Below are positions 14,501 through 25,099 of a stretch of DNA of 64,000 nucleotides, in pieces. How positions within the stretch are numbered: position 1 is the stretch's first letter; each line of letters opens with the position of its first letter. The DNA is from Anoplopoma fimbria. Taxonomy: Eukaryota > Chordata > Actinopteri > Perciformes > Anoplopomatidae. The stretch is taken from contig NC_072469.1 in the NCBI RefSeq assembly GCF_027596085.1, forward strand, positions 11,739,914 through 11,803,913, read 5' to 3'. Position numbers and translations under genes: made by a program. The notes beneath the pieces are model-generated. The model had not been told where the DNA came from and did not search any database. It saw only the letters and a program-made list of their open reading frames with translations.

Positions 14501-15077
14501 CCTAATTCAGCATCCCCAGAGGGGACGCCTCGTCTATTCCTGACTGCCCTCCTGTCTTTTTCTGTTCCGTCATGCACCCGTTCTAATTGAGTTTATCCGT
14601 CGGAGTTTATCTCAGTTTGGAGGAAATTAAAGCTACTTTGAGGAGGCAGTGGGCACTGTGCTGTTTATTAGAATAATAACAAGCCTGTTTTCTCGCGTGA
14701 AGGCCGCAGAGTGCACACTCCCTCAACACTAGCAGCCCTGTTCAAGTGAAGCTCATGATAAGTAGTTTGCCCTGCTATTTCTGCCACCGCCTACAGCAAG
14801 TCTTCACACACACAGTCACACACAGATAAGTGATTTATTTCCACTGTGTCTCTAAGAAGCCTGATGTTTCATACAGTCCATAATGGTTTTGGTGAGGTGG
14901 TGGACCAGGACCACAGACGGTAGTTTGGGTTTCCTTCTGGTGATCCGGTTCTCCTCCCACAGTCACATACTCTTAATTAAAGACAAACATGTTTGGGTAT
15001 GCTGTAGCCGGCCTGACCCTGCTCAGGTTGAGCAGAGGGAGTGGGTAGACTCAAGAAAACCTGGCTCATCTACAATG

Positions 15078-15155
<78 letters not shown>

Positions 15156-18100
15156 GTGCGTGTGTGCGTGCGCGCAGTGCGGCTGGAGGTGAGATCTTCA
15201 ACCAGTGCGTGTCAGATGAGGAAGACGAGGCCTTCAGCGAGGAGGACGTGAAGAGGCTCATGAGGCAGATCCTGGAGGGAGTGTCCTTCCTCCACCAGAA
15301 CAATGTAGTCCACCTGGACCTGAAGGTCAGTGGACAGACAAACAGTGGTTTCTATTTGTTTCTACTCTCGTCTCTCCAGGATGTCTGAACGGAGTCAGTC
15401 AAAATGAAACCTAATTCATTCACTCTGACATTAGACCACTGGAACAATCAGGTAGTCTGTCGCCTTCAGTTCAGATCAGGGCTGTCCAGACTGTTCATAC
15501 CACATGGAGAAAGACATCTATCATCCTGGGCCATAAGCCTGTTTTTGTTTTTTACACTGGACTCAGCAGTAAACATCACTCCTGTTTGGAGCAGGGATGC
15601 TAGGCCTGGGACTGAAGAGCTGTTCTCAGGTCTGCTGTAAGTCTCGTTGTGGAGATCCATCACCGAGGTGACTGTCAGTTATCCTGGACCTAAATCTGCC
15701 CTGTATGTAGAGCCAAATGTGACATGGTGTTTCAACCCCCTGTGGTGCTGATGGAGACCTCAGAGAGTAATGTCACTCTGCATTTTAATAAGCATCCTCC
15801 TGGACTCCATCACCATGAACAGAGAAACACTGTGAGGACAGGTTCATGTCCTCCTTGAACGTAGGGGGGTTTGAAAGAGCAGTGATGTGAACACAGTTAT
15901 TATCTAACATGATGTCATTAGAAGTCAATGACTGGGCTAAATGTATAATCTACAACTTCCAAACTGTCAACATTTTATTAAAAATTATAATTTAAATTAC
16001 ATTACATTAAATTTGATTTAATAATAATGCAGATGAAATGTTGCTTTGTGAGCCCGGCGCTTAGATATTTATTTTTCCAACTGTCAGCAAGATTTGTAAA
16101 AATCCATTCTAAGACATTAGTGGACAAGGAAGTCATCAAAAGCCAGAAGGTATCAGAATGATTCAGATTTCATCCATCAGAAATGAAACAACTAAACTAG
16201 GAGAAGAATTACACATAAACCTATACAATTGATATTATCCTGTATGAAACTGGTGAAACAGAGAAGACACTTCCTTACATGAGGGAGGGAGTGTAAGACG
16301 ACACAGGTCAGACAGATGTAGATGTGTGTTTCCTGTCTTAACACCAACACACCTGCTGTGCTGTGATGTTCTGCAGCCTCAGAACATCCTGCTGACCTGC
16401 AGCTCTCCTCTGGGGGACATCAAGATCGTGGACTTTGGTCTGTCCAGGATGGTCAGCAGCCACCAGGAGCTCAGGGAGATCATGGGGACTCCAGAGTACG
16501 TCGGTGAGTTGCATCACTTCTACCACCACACTGCACTCATTTTACACGGATTTCATTCAGAATGATTAACTGGTGTGTTTGTGTTCTTGTTTACAGCTCC
16601 TGAGATTCTAAATTATGAGCCCATAAGCACAGCAACTGATATGTGGTAAGGAAAGTTCTCTGTTTGAAGGTCACTAGATGAATAACTAGTGGTACTCTGG
16701 CCTCTCTTTGTGGGACGTCCAACTCAGGAAATGTCTGACTCATGGGGCCCCCTAGTGGTCGTATCAGTCTTTTTACTGACACTAAGAGTCTGCAGCCAGT
16801 GGGATGGAGTGGCATTAGTTTTGCAGGTTATTGCTCATAAACCAAACTATTGGACAATTAAAAAACATGACCTGTGATGGCGCTAAATGAAAACTTAATA
16901 TATACATTAATAAATCACCAAAAGGAGTACAATTAATCTTGAGTCTGAACCACATTCATCCAATAGTTGTTGAGATATTTCACTTAGAACCACATATCTA
17001 AACCTCCTGCTGGCACTAGAGGAGAAGTCAGAGGATCACTGAAGTCAGCAGGGTTCGTCCTCTGGGGACCCTGCATGTCAATACGTCAGAATCCATCAAA
17101 GTGTAGGACCTATTTATCCACCAACCAACAGACCATAGAGCCATGCCACTCACATGGCTACAAGTCTGGTGGCAGAAATCACAACTCATATGATACAAGG
17201 AGTTTTTTTCTCTAGTTACCACATTTTTTGATTCACCCTGTCATTGAATCTAATGAGTTCTTCTTACAAGTTACAACTAAAAAAAGAAGAAAAACTAATA
17301 TTTATGGAGCTCTACATAATATCAAGAGAAAGAGGGAGAGGAGGTGGATGGCTTATTAAAATGAGCATATACCAAAAATCATTTTTTTTAAAATACATAG
17401 TTCCAACAATATTAGATGTGTAGAGAAATATTGTGTTTCTACATTGAGAATTGTTCAGGAATAATATTCTGTGTGTTTCTTTATCTAAATTTGATGAAAA
17501 CACATTTTTGTAATTTATTTTATTTTATTTTTGGCACCATTTCAATACTTTTATAAATGATTTTGTTCTTTTGACTTAAATAACATAGGCTGTACAGATT
17601 TTAGTGATACTGACATCACAGTAAACCAAATCGTCACTGTAGGAATGGGGGAATATTAGGAGAGTAGGCACATATTCATCTTTGCTTCTCAGCCATAAAC
17701 TCCAATAATGGAAAAAAAACTAGCAGGCAATTGTAACTCAATAATGTGTGAAATAACCATTTTACTGTATGCTGCTGATTTGGGTGAAGGGTTCACTTTG
17801 TAGTGTCCACAATGCTTCATTTATCTAAACGAAGCATTGTGGACGTTGTGTCCTCACCCCGTCTGCACTCTGCCCCGTGTGTAGGAGTGCTGGTGTCCTG
17901 GCCTACGTGATGCTGACGGGAATCTCTCCGTTCCTGGGCGAGAACAAGCAGGAGACCTTTCTGAACATCTCCCAGCTCAACGTGAGCTACAGCGAGGAGG
18001 AGCTGCAGCAGCCGGACCGCTCCGCCCTGTCCTTCATCCAGACGCTGCTCCGCAAGCATCCACAGTCAGTCCTCACTTCACCTTAACTCTGCTGCTTATT

Positions 18101-18601
18101 GTGGGGGGGTGGGGGGATCGTAAGGAATTTATCCATACTAGAACTCTTATCCATACTGCTTAACGCTCCGGTTCCTTATCCATACTCGTATTGGTTCTTT
18201 TTGATTATATCGTCAGAAATAAGGCAATTAATTAAGCTTTATTATTTTGTATGTAAACAAAGTCTTTCTTAAGCAGCAACACAAGAAGTTCCAAAATCTT
18301 TAAAACACATTCTCAGCTAAACAATGAGCTAAGTGATGATCTTCCATTGATGATCCTGTTCTTCTGATCAAACTAACGTTACCTGCAGTGGACGAGGATG
18401 GAAAACTGATCTCCAAACAGCAGAAAACTGAGCATTTCTGCAGACTGATGTTCTGCTTGTTGTCCAGAAGTTGTGATAAACTGCTGCTGTTTCCTCCCTT
18501 AACTTGTGAGGGTTCTCATCATCTACTGGAGGAAAATGTAGCCTCACTTTGGATCTTTGTGTTCTCTCTGCCATGATGTGTGTCTCACGCTGTACGGAAT
18601 C

Positions 18602-18661
<60 letters not shown>

Positions 18662-19327
18662 AGAGTAATGCACAAAGAGACAGAGAGAGGACGTTTGAGA
18701 TGAGCACATCTCACTCTGGAACTTCTAAAGTACCGATAGCAGACCGCATCAATACTCCGGGTTTTACTCATTTAGAACCAGTTCTCGTTGACAATCTGGT
18801 TTTGGGGGCACATCCGCACCGATGACGTAGTTATGTCCCTCGATAGCACTGGAAAGGTGAAACAGAACAGGGTGAAACAAAACAGGATTATTCATGTGTT
18901 TAAACCAGAACAGACGCAGAATGTCAGATATCCAGCTGTATTCATGTGTGTGTGTGTGTGTGTGTGTGTCAGGGACCGGGCCACAGCTGAGCAGTGTCTC
19001 CAACACCCATGGCTTCAGTTCTTAGAGCCTCAGGAATCCCAGACAGCGGAGGAGATCCTCCCAGTGGAGGACCAGGAGGCGTCCAGCTCCCCCATTAGCT
19101 CCACCAGTAGCCCTGAACCTCCCACAACCACAGCTAAGGAGGAGGAGGAGGGGGGCCTGGTGACGGAGGAGCTGGTAGTGGTGGCCGCCTACACGCTGGG
19201 TCAGTGCCGCCAGTCCTCCTCAGAGAAGGAGGCCCTGGCTGCCGAGCAGAAGGACATCTCCAAACGCTTCAAGTTCGAGGAGCCTTTCAGTGCGCTGCAG
19301 GAGGTCCCCGGAGAGTTCATCTACTGA
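4969..19327 (+). CDS. stk17a: stk17a (DRAK1) serine/threonine kinase, exons 2-7 (5' partial)
   Basis: Death-associated-protein-kinase family kinase; DRAK kinases are linked to apoptosis signalling and myosin light chain phosphorylation. Six exons join in frame: 4969-5181, 15178-15325, 16377-16503, 16597-16645, 17885-18064 and 18973-19327, giving 356 residues plus stop. Visible motifs in order: glycine-loop end GKFAVV (4970), ATP-binding Lys in AAKF (5030-5032), helix-C Glu (5084), catalytic HLDLKPQN with Asp at 15317-15319, DFG at 16431-16439, and APE split between exons 4 and 5. HLD in place of HRD is normal for DRAKs. The tail holds an acidic Ser/Thr-rich linker and the DRAK1-type segments [17 protein letters not shown] and SKRFKFEEP, ending EFIY. 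That tail separates it from stk17b. Exon 1 (N-terminus and start of the glycine loop) is not in the window. Teleosts may carry a second stk17a-like gene, so the exact paralog is open. Confidence 0.95.
5376..5780 (+). mobile_element. MITE (about 400 bp) with imperfect terminal inverted repeats
   Basis: The left end (5377) taaagtggccctattatgct pairs with the reverse complement of the right end (5761-5778), taaactctattatgctat. There is no coding capacity. It is a nonautonomous DNA transposon in stk17a intron 2, recognised as a common fish repeat. Confidence 0.7.
6010..6255 (-). mobile_element. MITE-like repeat, copy 1
   Basis: The reverse complement matches 38947-39560 and 59510-60030 over blocks such as cagtaaacattgtaaacatg, gagtttatggtctcaat and tgtatagaagtctatgag. 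Its proximal end (cctccggttctgcag) is closer to the 59510 copy. Confidence 0.75.
6572..6610. repeat. (CA)n microsatellite
   Basis: CA tract with two interruptions, in stk17a intron 2. Confidence 0.95.
6711..6822. repeat. (TG)n and (TC)n compound microsatellite
   Basis: TG tract 6711-6761 followed by a TC tract about 6788-6820. A further CA stretch lies at about 6899-6920. Confidence 0.95.
7045..7420 (+). repeat. Interspersed repeat, copy 1 (intron 2)
   Basis: It shares, in the same order, ctgctgctgtttcctccct, a block near taccgatagca, tttagaacc and gtttgggggagcatc with 18478-18830 in intron 6. It is probably a nonautonomous DNA element, here diverged. Confidence 0.6.
8040..8100 (-). repeat. 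MITE terminus
   Basis: The reverse complement reads tagagatgcaccgattcatc, a typical end of a common fish inverted-repeat transposon. The partner end was not identified. Confidence 0.45.
8211..8280 (+). repeat. 18-bp minisatellite, about 3.9 copies
   Basis: The unit gtgttttacaggattgta repeats at 8211, 8229, 8247 and 8265 (last copy partial) with no mismatch among full copies. Confidence 0.98.
8477..8563. repeat. (AC)n microsatellite
   Basis: About 43 uninterrupted AC units. Confidence 0.98.
10713..10745. repeat. (TC)n microsatellite
   Basis: TC tract with a short interruption, in stk17a intron 2. Confidence 0.9.
11630..11817 (-). mobile_element. tRNA-derived SINE (antisense)
   Basis: The reverse complement begins ctgtggctgtggctcagagg, carries a B-box-like ggttcgatcctcg and ends in the gaatgggtgaatgacatgc region. 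Same head family as 34434-34695, 60425-60650 and 63280-63506. Confidence 0.75.
13640..13960. other. CpG-rich patch with open frame on - strand
   Basis: Unusually many CpG dinucleotides for this window (roughly 25 in 320 bp) and an open - strand frame of 122 codons (13949-13581) with no recognisable domain. It lies inside stk17a intron 2. It may be a recently inserted transposon piece or a regulatory CpG island; neither is shown. Confidence 0.4.
15083..15175. repeat. (TG)n tract abutting stk17a exon 3
   Basis: TG repeat with sparse CG interruptions, running into the acceptor cgcgcag at 15171-15177. Confidence 0.98.
15178..15325 (+). CDS. stk17a: stk17a exon 3: hinge to catalytic loop
   Basis: It encodes [19 protein letters not shown] through [20 protein letters not shown] and DLK. 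The acceptor cgcgcag follows directly on about 90 nt of (TG)n with CG interruptions, so there is almost no pyrimidine-only tract. The donor is gtcagt at 15326, phase 0. The frame match to DRAK kinases fixes the acceptor. Confidence 0.94.
15326..16376 (+). other. stk17a intron 3
   Basis: 1,051 bp between gtcagt and ctgcag. I see no repeat family or other gene in it. Confidence 0.85.
16377..16503 (+). CDS. stk17a: stk17a exon 4: DFG and activation loop
   Basis: It starts [19 protein letters not shown], carries DFG (16431-16439) and runs to [10 protein letters not shown]. Acceptor ctgcag, donor gtgagt at 16504. It ends in phase 1 and joins exon 5 across a 93-bp intron, the shortest in the gene. 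Confidence 0.95.
16597..16645 (+). CDS. stk17a: stk17a exon 5: APE motif micro-exon
   Basis: This 49-nt exon encodes the A of APE (shared codon), then [15 protein letters not shown] and two bases of the Trp codon. Acceptor tttacag, donor gtaagg. It is too short to show as a long open frame, but phases 1 in and 2 out match both neighbours and the conserved DRAK sequence. Confidence 0.93.
16646..17884 (+). other. stk17a intron 5
   Basis: 1,239 bp between gtaagg and gtgtag. It is AT-rich in the middle. The only structure noticed is the perfect inverted repeat at 17805-17844. Confidence 0.85.
17805..17844 (+). repeat. Perfect 14-bp inverted repeat, 12-nt loop
   Basis: The arms GTCCACAATGCTTC (17805-17818) and GAAGCATTGTGGAC (17831-17844) are exact reverse complements around a 12-nt AT-rich loop. 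With G-U pairs the RNA stem could extend four more positions. It ends 40 nt before exon 6 of stk17a. Confidence 0.95.
17885..18064 (+). CDS. stk17a: stk17a exon 6: kinase C-lobe
   Basis: It completes Trp, then encodes [39 protein letters not shown] and [10 protein letters not shown]. The acceptor gtgtgtag at 17884 has a weak pyrimidine tract; the donor is gtcagt at 18065. It ends after CA of a Gln codon that exon 7 completes with G. A perfect inverted repeat sits 40 nt upstream. Confidence 0.94.
18130..18835 (+). repeat. Interspersed repeat, copy 2 (intron 6)
   Basis: Related to 7045-7420 (shared blocks ctgctgctgtttcctccct, taccgatagca, tttagaacca, tttgggggcacatc). Its left part contains three copies of ttatccatact at about 18130-18183. 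A TG microsatellite is embedded. Confidence 0.55.
18604..18661. repeat. (GT)n microsatellite
   Basis: About 28 uninterrupted GT units in stk17a intron 6. Confidence 0.98.
18944..18970. repeat. (TG)n tract abutting stk17a exon 7
   Basis: About 12 TG units ending in tcag directly before the exon at 18973. Confidence 0.97.
18973..19327 (+). CDS. stk17a: stk17a exon 7: C-lobe end, tail and stop
   Basis: It encodes [18 protein letters not shown] (end of the kinase domain), an acidic Ser/Pro/Glu linker with a short Glu run, then [27 protein letters not shown] and the terminal PGEFIY. Stop TGA at 19325-19327. The acceptor gtgtcag is preceded directly by (TG)n from about 18944. The basic SKRFKF patch is a plausible nuclear-localisation element (inference). 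Confidence 0.95.
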
Positions 19328-20919
19328 TGAAACGTTAGTGTTGTCACGGTAACGCAAAGAAACCCTCTGATTATACAAATTCCCCTCATATATTATATGT
19401 GTATAATCACATCCTTATTTAAGAAGTTGGATTTCAAGTGCTTTTTTTATACCGACCCTCTCACATTTTTCTCCCATAATGCAACACTTTTCTTGACATC
19501 CTCCCACTCCACCTTCTGAAACAGCTGCAGTATATTTATGTCTCTTGTGTTTGATTTGGTTTGCCGTTGAATTTATTTTTCTCTCTCTCAACATCTGGCC
19601 AAATCTGAGCAGCGTGACAATTAGATATTTCCAGAAGCTTCAGTTTGTTATAACGAACTTCAACATTTTAGACCAACTCTCAACAAACAAAGAGGGAGAC
19701 GTCCACGTAGGAAAGGCAGAGAGGAACAGGCTGAATCTAAATGTCCACCTTCTGGACCAGGCCTTTAAATCTGTTAGGGTGCATCAGAGACTTTAGATCC
19801 AGCATGAGTCCATGATGTGACCTCTCCAAGTCTCTTAATGATCAGAAGTCACACATTGTGTTCAATGTAAAGCCTCAAAACACAAATAGATGTAAATATA
19901 AAGAAATCTAAACATTGATTGAGACTGAAAGTTCATTTTTTGTTCTGATGACAGCAGTTGACAAAACAATCTTCCTGCAAGGTTCATTTGGTATTTCTTC
20001 AGGAGCTCTCGATCACATCACTGGAGCTCCTTTAGCAGATGGAGTTTGCCCAGCTTTCATGGAAAGAACGAGAAGTGGGAGAGGACAAAGGACTTTGAAA
20101 GGTTGAACTTCAACTTCATGATAACCAAGTTGTGTTTTGGTAAAGTCTCCAGTGAGCAGGCGTCAGAAGTCTTCCCATGACTCTGATTATTGGCTGGTTC
20201 AGTGTGCCGGTCTGCTAATGCAGGGTAGTTTGAACATTTGGGTTCAAAAACCAGACCAGAATGCAGCCAGAAGTCAGACTGATCAACAAGTCCAGGTCCA
20301 GTTTCAGTGTTCTTCCTCAGACACTCACAGACAGCTGGTGGTTGAGGGTGAATATCTGAGCTCTCCACACTCCTGGAAGTCTTTAGTAAGGTGTGTACTT
20401 ATGGTCTGTCCTAATCAGAGCCTCACTGATACTGCACACTGAGGCCCGTAGTAGTCTAATATTGTTACATTACAAAAACATAAATAATTTAAATAAATAT
20501 TCCTTGAATGTGGTTGTTACAGACAAAATGTCCTGAGCATTTCTGTACTGACATTTCTTATCTCTTACTGGCCAACATGCTATACTTAATTCCCAACAAT
20601 ATATGCTGTGTGTATGTGTCTCTGAACATTGGGATTCTTAGTCTCTATGGCTTCACATTACAATCGTAGGAAGTACTAATCAGAGTAGTATCTGATTATA
20701 CCATGGTCACTTGCCAGCAAAAGAGAATCCACTTCAAAATGTGTGCTTGTTTATTTATTATTTTGATTCTTGCTCTTTTGTTTAACATTTCACAAAATAT
20801 AGACCATGTACCTAAGAATGCATGCCTTTAAATTACAAGTTAACATCTAGCTAAATAGAAATAAGTACATTTCACAAGGCTGGGCTAAAATACTCAAGTT
20901 AAATAAAAGAAAAACCGTC

Positions 20920-21140
20920 AGGGAGGTTCTTTGTGGAACTATTACACCATAGAAGGGTTCTCTGGAGAACCTTTCATATATAGTTCAGGGCATAAACCTT
21001 TAAGTTGGGTTCTTGGTAGGACCCTCTGGAAGGGTTCTAGTTAAAATCTTTCCTAAAGGTTCTACTAGGAACCAAAAAATGGTTTTGGACAAAGTGAAGA
21101 ACTTTGAATAATTCTAGTGAGCATCTTTAGTTCTAAGAGC
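20920..21140 (+). repeat. 'ggttctttgtggaac' repeat
   Basis: Blocks ggttctttgtggaactatta, accatagaagggttctct and gagaacctttc followed by further ggttct-type units. This matches a common fish repeat built from short self-complementary ggttct/agaacc modules. Confidence 0.6.
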
Positions 21141-21179
21141 TCTGGGAAATAAAAAATCAAGATACACAGAGTAGTCATT

Positions 21180-21520
21180 AAAAGTTGAAGTGTCCTGGCA
21201 ACAGTTTTTTTTTATATTTATTAATCGTGCCAACGGGACAAATTGGCAACATATATATCCATTGTTTGTCTCACAGAAGTGTGTGACATCACCTGTTTCT
21301 ACCTGTGTTAACAAACAGCACAGACCAATCACGTTGTGCAGAACTGACATATTAAAAACGTACACTATAGTGTTCAACAATACAGAGTCTCCACAGTCTG
21401 AACCAAGACAGCAAACTTTATTTATCCTTTCAACCTCGACAAAGGCAGCGCTGACCAGAGCCTCTTCTCCTGTTCTTACCTTTCACAATAAAAGCCCTAG
21501 ACGTATACAATGTAGCTGTT
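21180..21520 (+). repeat. Interspersed repeat, copy B
   Basis: Counterpart of 330-592 (accaatcacgttgt, tcgacaaaggcagcgctgac, cacaataaaagccctaga). Confidence 0.5.
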
Positions 21521-22618
21521 TACTAGAGGGAACTCAGTTCACTCAGAATATTTCACTTAAAGAAAATGTAGTATATAGCTTACAGTAGTTTAGACTGTAG
21601 GAGACTTTAATTCAGACAGAATGTCAGCAGGATCCTGGTAGTTGGTCCTCTGACTTTGTAAAACTTTTATGGGAAAAGTGTTACAACCATCACGATTTTG
21701 CCATGCTGCTTGTATAAATAGTTTCGATGCCAAACAGTCCCAATACGTATACAGCATACACGTACAGGTGTGTAAAGGCCTTTGGTTGCCATGGTATCAG
21801 ATACTGAGAACACTGACCGCGCTGATGTATCAGTCAGGCTGTAGTTCTAGCGCAGCACTCTGTCTCACAGGGGACATCAGTCCATCTGGTTTCAATGCTC
21901 TTTATGACATCATTGAACCATCATGTTGATCACGGGCCGAAAAGCATTCTGGGAAAAGAGACCTCACTGACTAATGTAGAAACAGCTTAGTCAGGTTTAG
22001 GGATTCCAATGTTACATATCCAGTCATCATATATGTGCATGAGAACTGCTGACTAAAGGGGGTTGGCCTGCAGTTAGGAGTGTTTGTCCTCAAATAAACA
22101 GCTAGAAAAAGTCACTTTTCTTACTTTTTTCACGATTTTGAATTCAGAAGCCAAATGTTTGTTGATTTCTGTCCGTTTTTCTGTCTGTTCTGCTCTTTTA
22201 ACAGAATGAGCTCTTGCTAACTTGTTTTTCATCTCATTTTGTTTTGGTGCCATGCTTGGAGCAAATATTTGATGATTTTTAGCTCTTGTGTTGTTTTGTT
22301 TTTTATTGCAGGTGTTTCTCTGTAATATTGCAGATATCTCTGAGACATAATCTTTGAGTTTTCTAATTCTGTGTACATGATGCAAATCATTTATTTTTCT
22401 GTTTTATGAGGTTTATTCAACAGTACTGTTCAAAGAGCCATTTCACATGTTCCTCTTCTATGAATGACTGACCCTCCCATGGTTCACTTCTCATTTGAAC
22501 CTGTACATGTAGACAACAAGCACTCTAGACTTAAACATGGTCTTGACTGTAAATTTATGTTTATGAAACAATAAGCTCTGTTGCCATGGGAACAGATTTG
22601 TACATGAATGTCTCGTAA

Positions 22619-22650
22619 TGTAAATAAACATTTCAGAAGTGTGTTGCGAG
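22619..22650 (+). terminator. Candidate stk17a polyadenylation site
   Basis: AATAAA (22623-22628) lies inside TGTAAATA (22619-22626), a match to the Pumilio recognition element, and is followed within about 10 nt by GTGTGTTGCGAGTTTGTG, a G/T-rich downstream element. Assignment to stk17a is inference from position and strand. Confidence 0.5.
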
Positions 22651-25095
22651 TTTGTGATCATTTGGGATCAGAGTAAAGAAAGGAGACGTGTGTTTTAGTA
22701 TCGACCAGTGGCTTAAGGTAGAAACAGCGGGCCGTACTGCATGCTAGTTACTAGTTATGAAGCACACACAAACTATTAGGTGTATGATATATATTTGACC
22801 AACAAAGTGTTGGATTTTACAGTGGAATAAGTAAGTTAGGCTGTTGTATTGGGAACAAATGGCCTAAAGAGAAAGCTGTCAGGACTAGCTGCCAAATATA
22901 TCAATTCATCTCAAATATTCAGATAGAGACTTGAAATTCAAAAACATCAATATACATACTACCCAGAAGTCATCATTTAACATCTGCATATGACAAAAAT
23001 ACCAAAGAAAATAAGTAACACTTCAATTAATTTAAATGTTATTATATGGTTTATTTCTGGTCTTTCTTGTGGGTAAAAATAAGCATTATATCTAGTTTTA
23101 AATTGCAACTAACTTTCTTACTAACAGACCCTGACAGTCCAGAAGTCTCTAATGTGCAGCATTACCTCCAGCCACCACTAGATGGAAGCAGCAGTGTTTC
23201 TATTAGAGGTCATGTGGCGGATGGGATTAAAATTCAGAGTTGGAATGGATTTTCTTTCGAGTTGCAAATTCATTTTAACAATCAAATACTGCTGGTTTTG
23301 GCATTTTAACACATGTATAGTTAGTTTTGGAGAAGTGAATATTTCTGTTAATGATGCCCCATAAAGAAATGGGTAATAACATACAGCAAAGTAAATAAAA
23401 TAGATGTAAGTAACTGGGTAATGTCAAATGTCAATTCAAACTAATCAAGGGAATCAACAACTGTAAAAACATCACAATAGGACAATTCAGTGAAAATAGT
23501 TTAACATAATAATATATACCGTTTATATATGGAGCGTTTAACAAAGATTTTCAGATTTTTACATATCAATATCATATTCACATTCAAGCCTATACAGCTC
23601 CCTCAAGGCTACACACTGCTCCTTAAATAATAAATATAGATTTCATAACTCATCATTTCACCATGCTAAGTGGATTTAGCTTTTAATCCAGGTGCACATA
23701 TATGCAAAAACCACTGCTGACTGTTTATTGATGTAGTTTGTAGCCTCTATAGGAAGGATTTTACCTGAGAATACCTCCAATTATTGGTTTTGTTTAAATA
23801 TGAAACAACCTTTGTTGGTTGGTCAACCAATTCATCTCAGTTTCCCCTGTTTGAATCCAAGAGAACTGCTACATTTAGTCACTTTAAAATAGATGCACTT
23901 CTTTGATACACAGTACACTTTTTGGTACAGTGGCAGTGTGTTTTTTGTCCTGTCATGGACAAAGGTGACTGTTGGTAGGAGACATTGAGACAAACAGCAG
24001 CCTGAGACACTTTGATCACTCAAACACCCCCACTACCTCCTCCCTCTGAGCTTTTGCAGTGCTACTATGTACTCCTACTTTGTTTCTCAGATACAACAGT
24101 TATTATTCACACGACCACAAGAGGTCACTCGTCAGAAGAACAGGAACCTCTGGAGTCTGCAGTGGGGCTAGTGGCTCTATGAGACTGTCCTCATACAGCG
24201 GTGCTTTAGGCTAGCTGTATGCTAACTTCAGCATGCTCATAATAAAATGCTGTTTCTTCTGAGGAAGCAGCCCCATGCCCCCCAAATAAAAACCAAGACT
24301 TGTGACAGTATATTCTGATCATGCATACATACTCCTTTTTATATAACCTTTACTTAAAATTCGATTCAATTAGAGTTGACAATGCTCTGTTGACATGTAT
24401 GGATGTTTTCTCACTCTGTGACAACATGAGGCCTGGCCTTAACATATTCAATGTGAATGCAATACCAGTGGTTGTCCACTAGATGTCCACATTTCTCTGT
24501 ATCCAGCACTTTGAAGCAACCAACTATTCAGAACACTTCTCTTTGGTTATGTGCTTTAGGAAGCTGTGTTTCCTCCATCAGTACTGGTTAGTTATACAAC
24601 AGTGAGGGAACTGTTGACCTTTAAGCAGAGCATGAATGAATGGGAGTCACTGCGTTTTTTTCTTCTCTCTTGTTTACTATTACCTGATAGTTTAAAGCTT
24701 CATTAATACCGCCTGCCGTTCAGTCCTTGTCTCGGTCATTTTTTAAGTTGTCAGTCTAAAAGACATAATGTATTGAAAAATGATTCCAAAACTCACAGAA
24801 TCACAAAATTACAAAATATATTAATCAATTCATATTTGCTGGCATTAAGTTTTTCAAAAACAACATTTCCACTGTGATCAAAAAACAGTATACTCTCCAG
24901 TTTTCAGCACACAAAGGGAGGCACAGTCTGTATTAACAGGACAGTCTAGCAGCAATCTAAAGGCACCATGACTTACATTTATATAACCTTAACAACACAA
25001 ATACTGTTTCCCCTTATTTTAAAGGTAATGAGGTCATACAATATGAAGACAGACATTTAACGCTTCATTCTAAAATGGAATGACAATGCTAGCTT
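22651..25095. other. Intergenic, nothing recognised
   Basis: AT-rich DNA downstream of stk17a. No gene, RNA or named repeat family recognised. Confidence 0.6.
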
Positions 25096-25099
25096 TTCA

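Larger units (their letters stand above)
5182..15177 (+). other. stk17a intron 2 (9,996 bp)
   Basis: Bounded by gtgagt and cgcgcag. It contains MITE-like elements, microsatellites, an 18-bp minisatellite, one antisense SINE and a CpG-rich patch at about 13640-13960, all listed separately. No exon-like conserved reading frame was recognised in it. Confidence 0.9.
18065..18972 (+). other. stk17a intron 6
   Basis: 908 bp between gtcagt and gtgtcag. Most of it (about 18130-18835) is a copy of the repeat also found in intron 2, interrupted by a TG microsatellite. A second TG tract abuts exon 7. Confidence 0.85.
19328..22650 (+). other. stk17a: Probable stk17a 3' UTR
   Basis: This follows the TGA at 19325 with no further coding frame. 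Several AATAAA hexamers occur (for example near 20493 and 20903). The best-looking end is AATAAA at 22623-22628 with G/T-rich sequence right after it. It contains two repeat fragments (20920-21140 and 21180-21520), so a shorter UTR ending near 20500 is also possible. Confidence 0.45.

Noticed and set aside
17805..17844. The inverted repeat as a microRNA precursor
   Set aside because: A 14-bp stem (18 with wobbles) is too short for a typical pre-miRNA hairpin.
22074..22385. Lys-rich 103-codon frame on the - strand
   Set aside because: It is the complement of a T-rich stretch in the probable stk17a 3' UTR, shows no domain, and has no supporting splice or start context.
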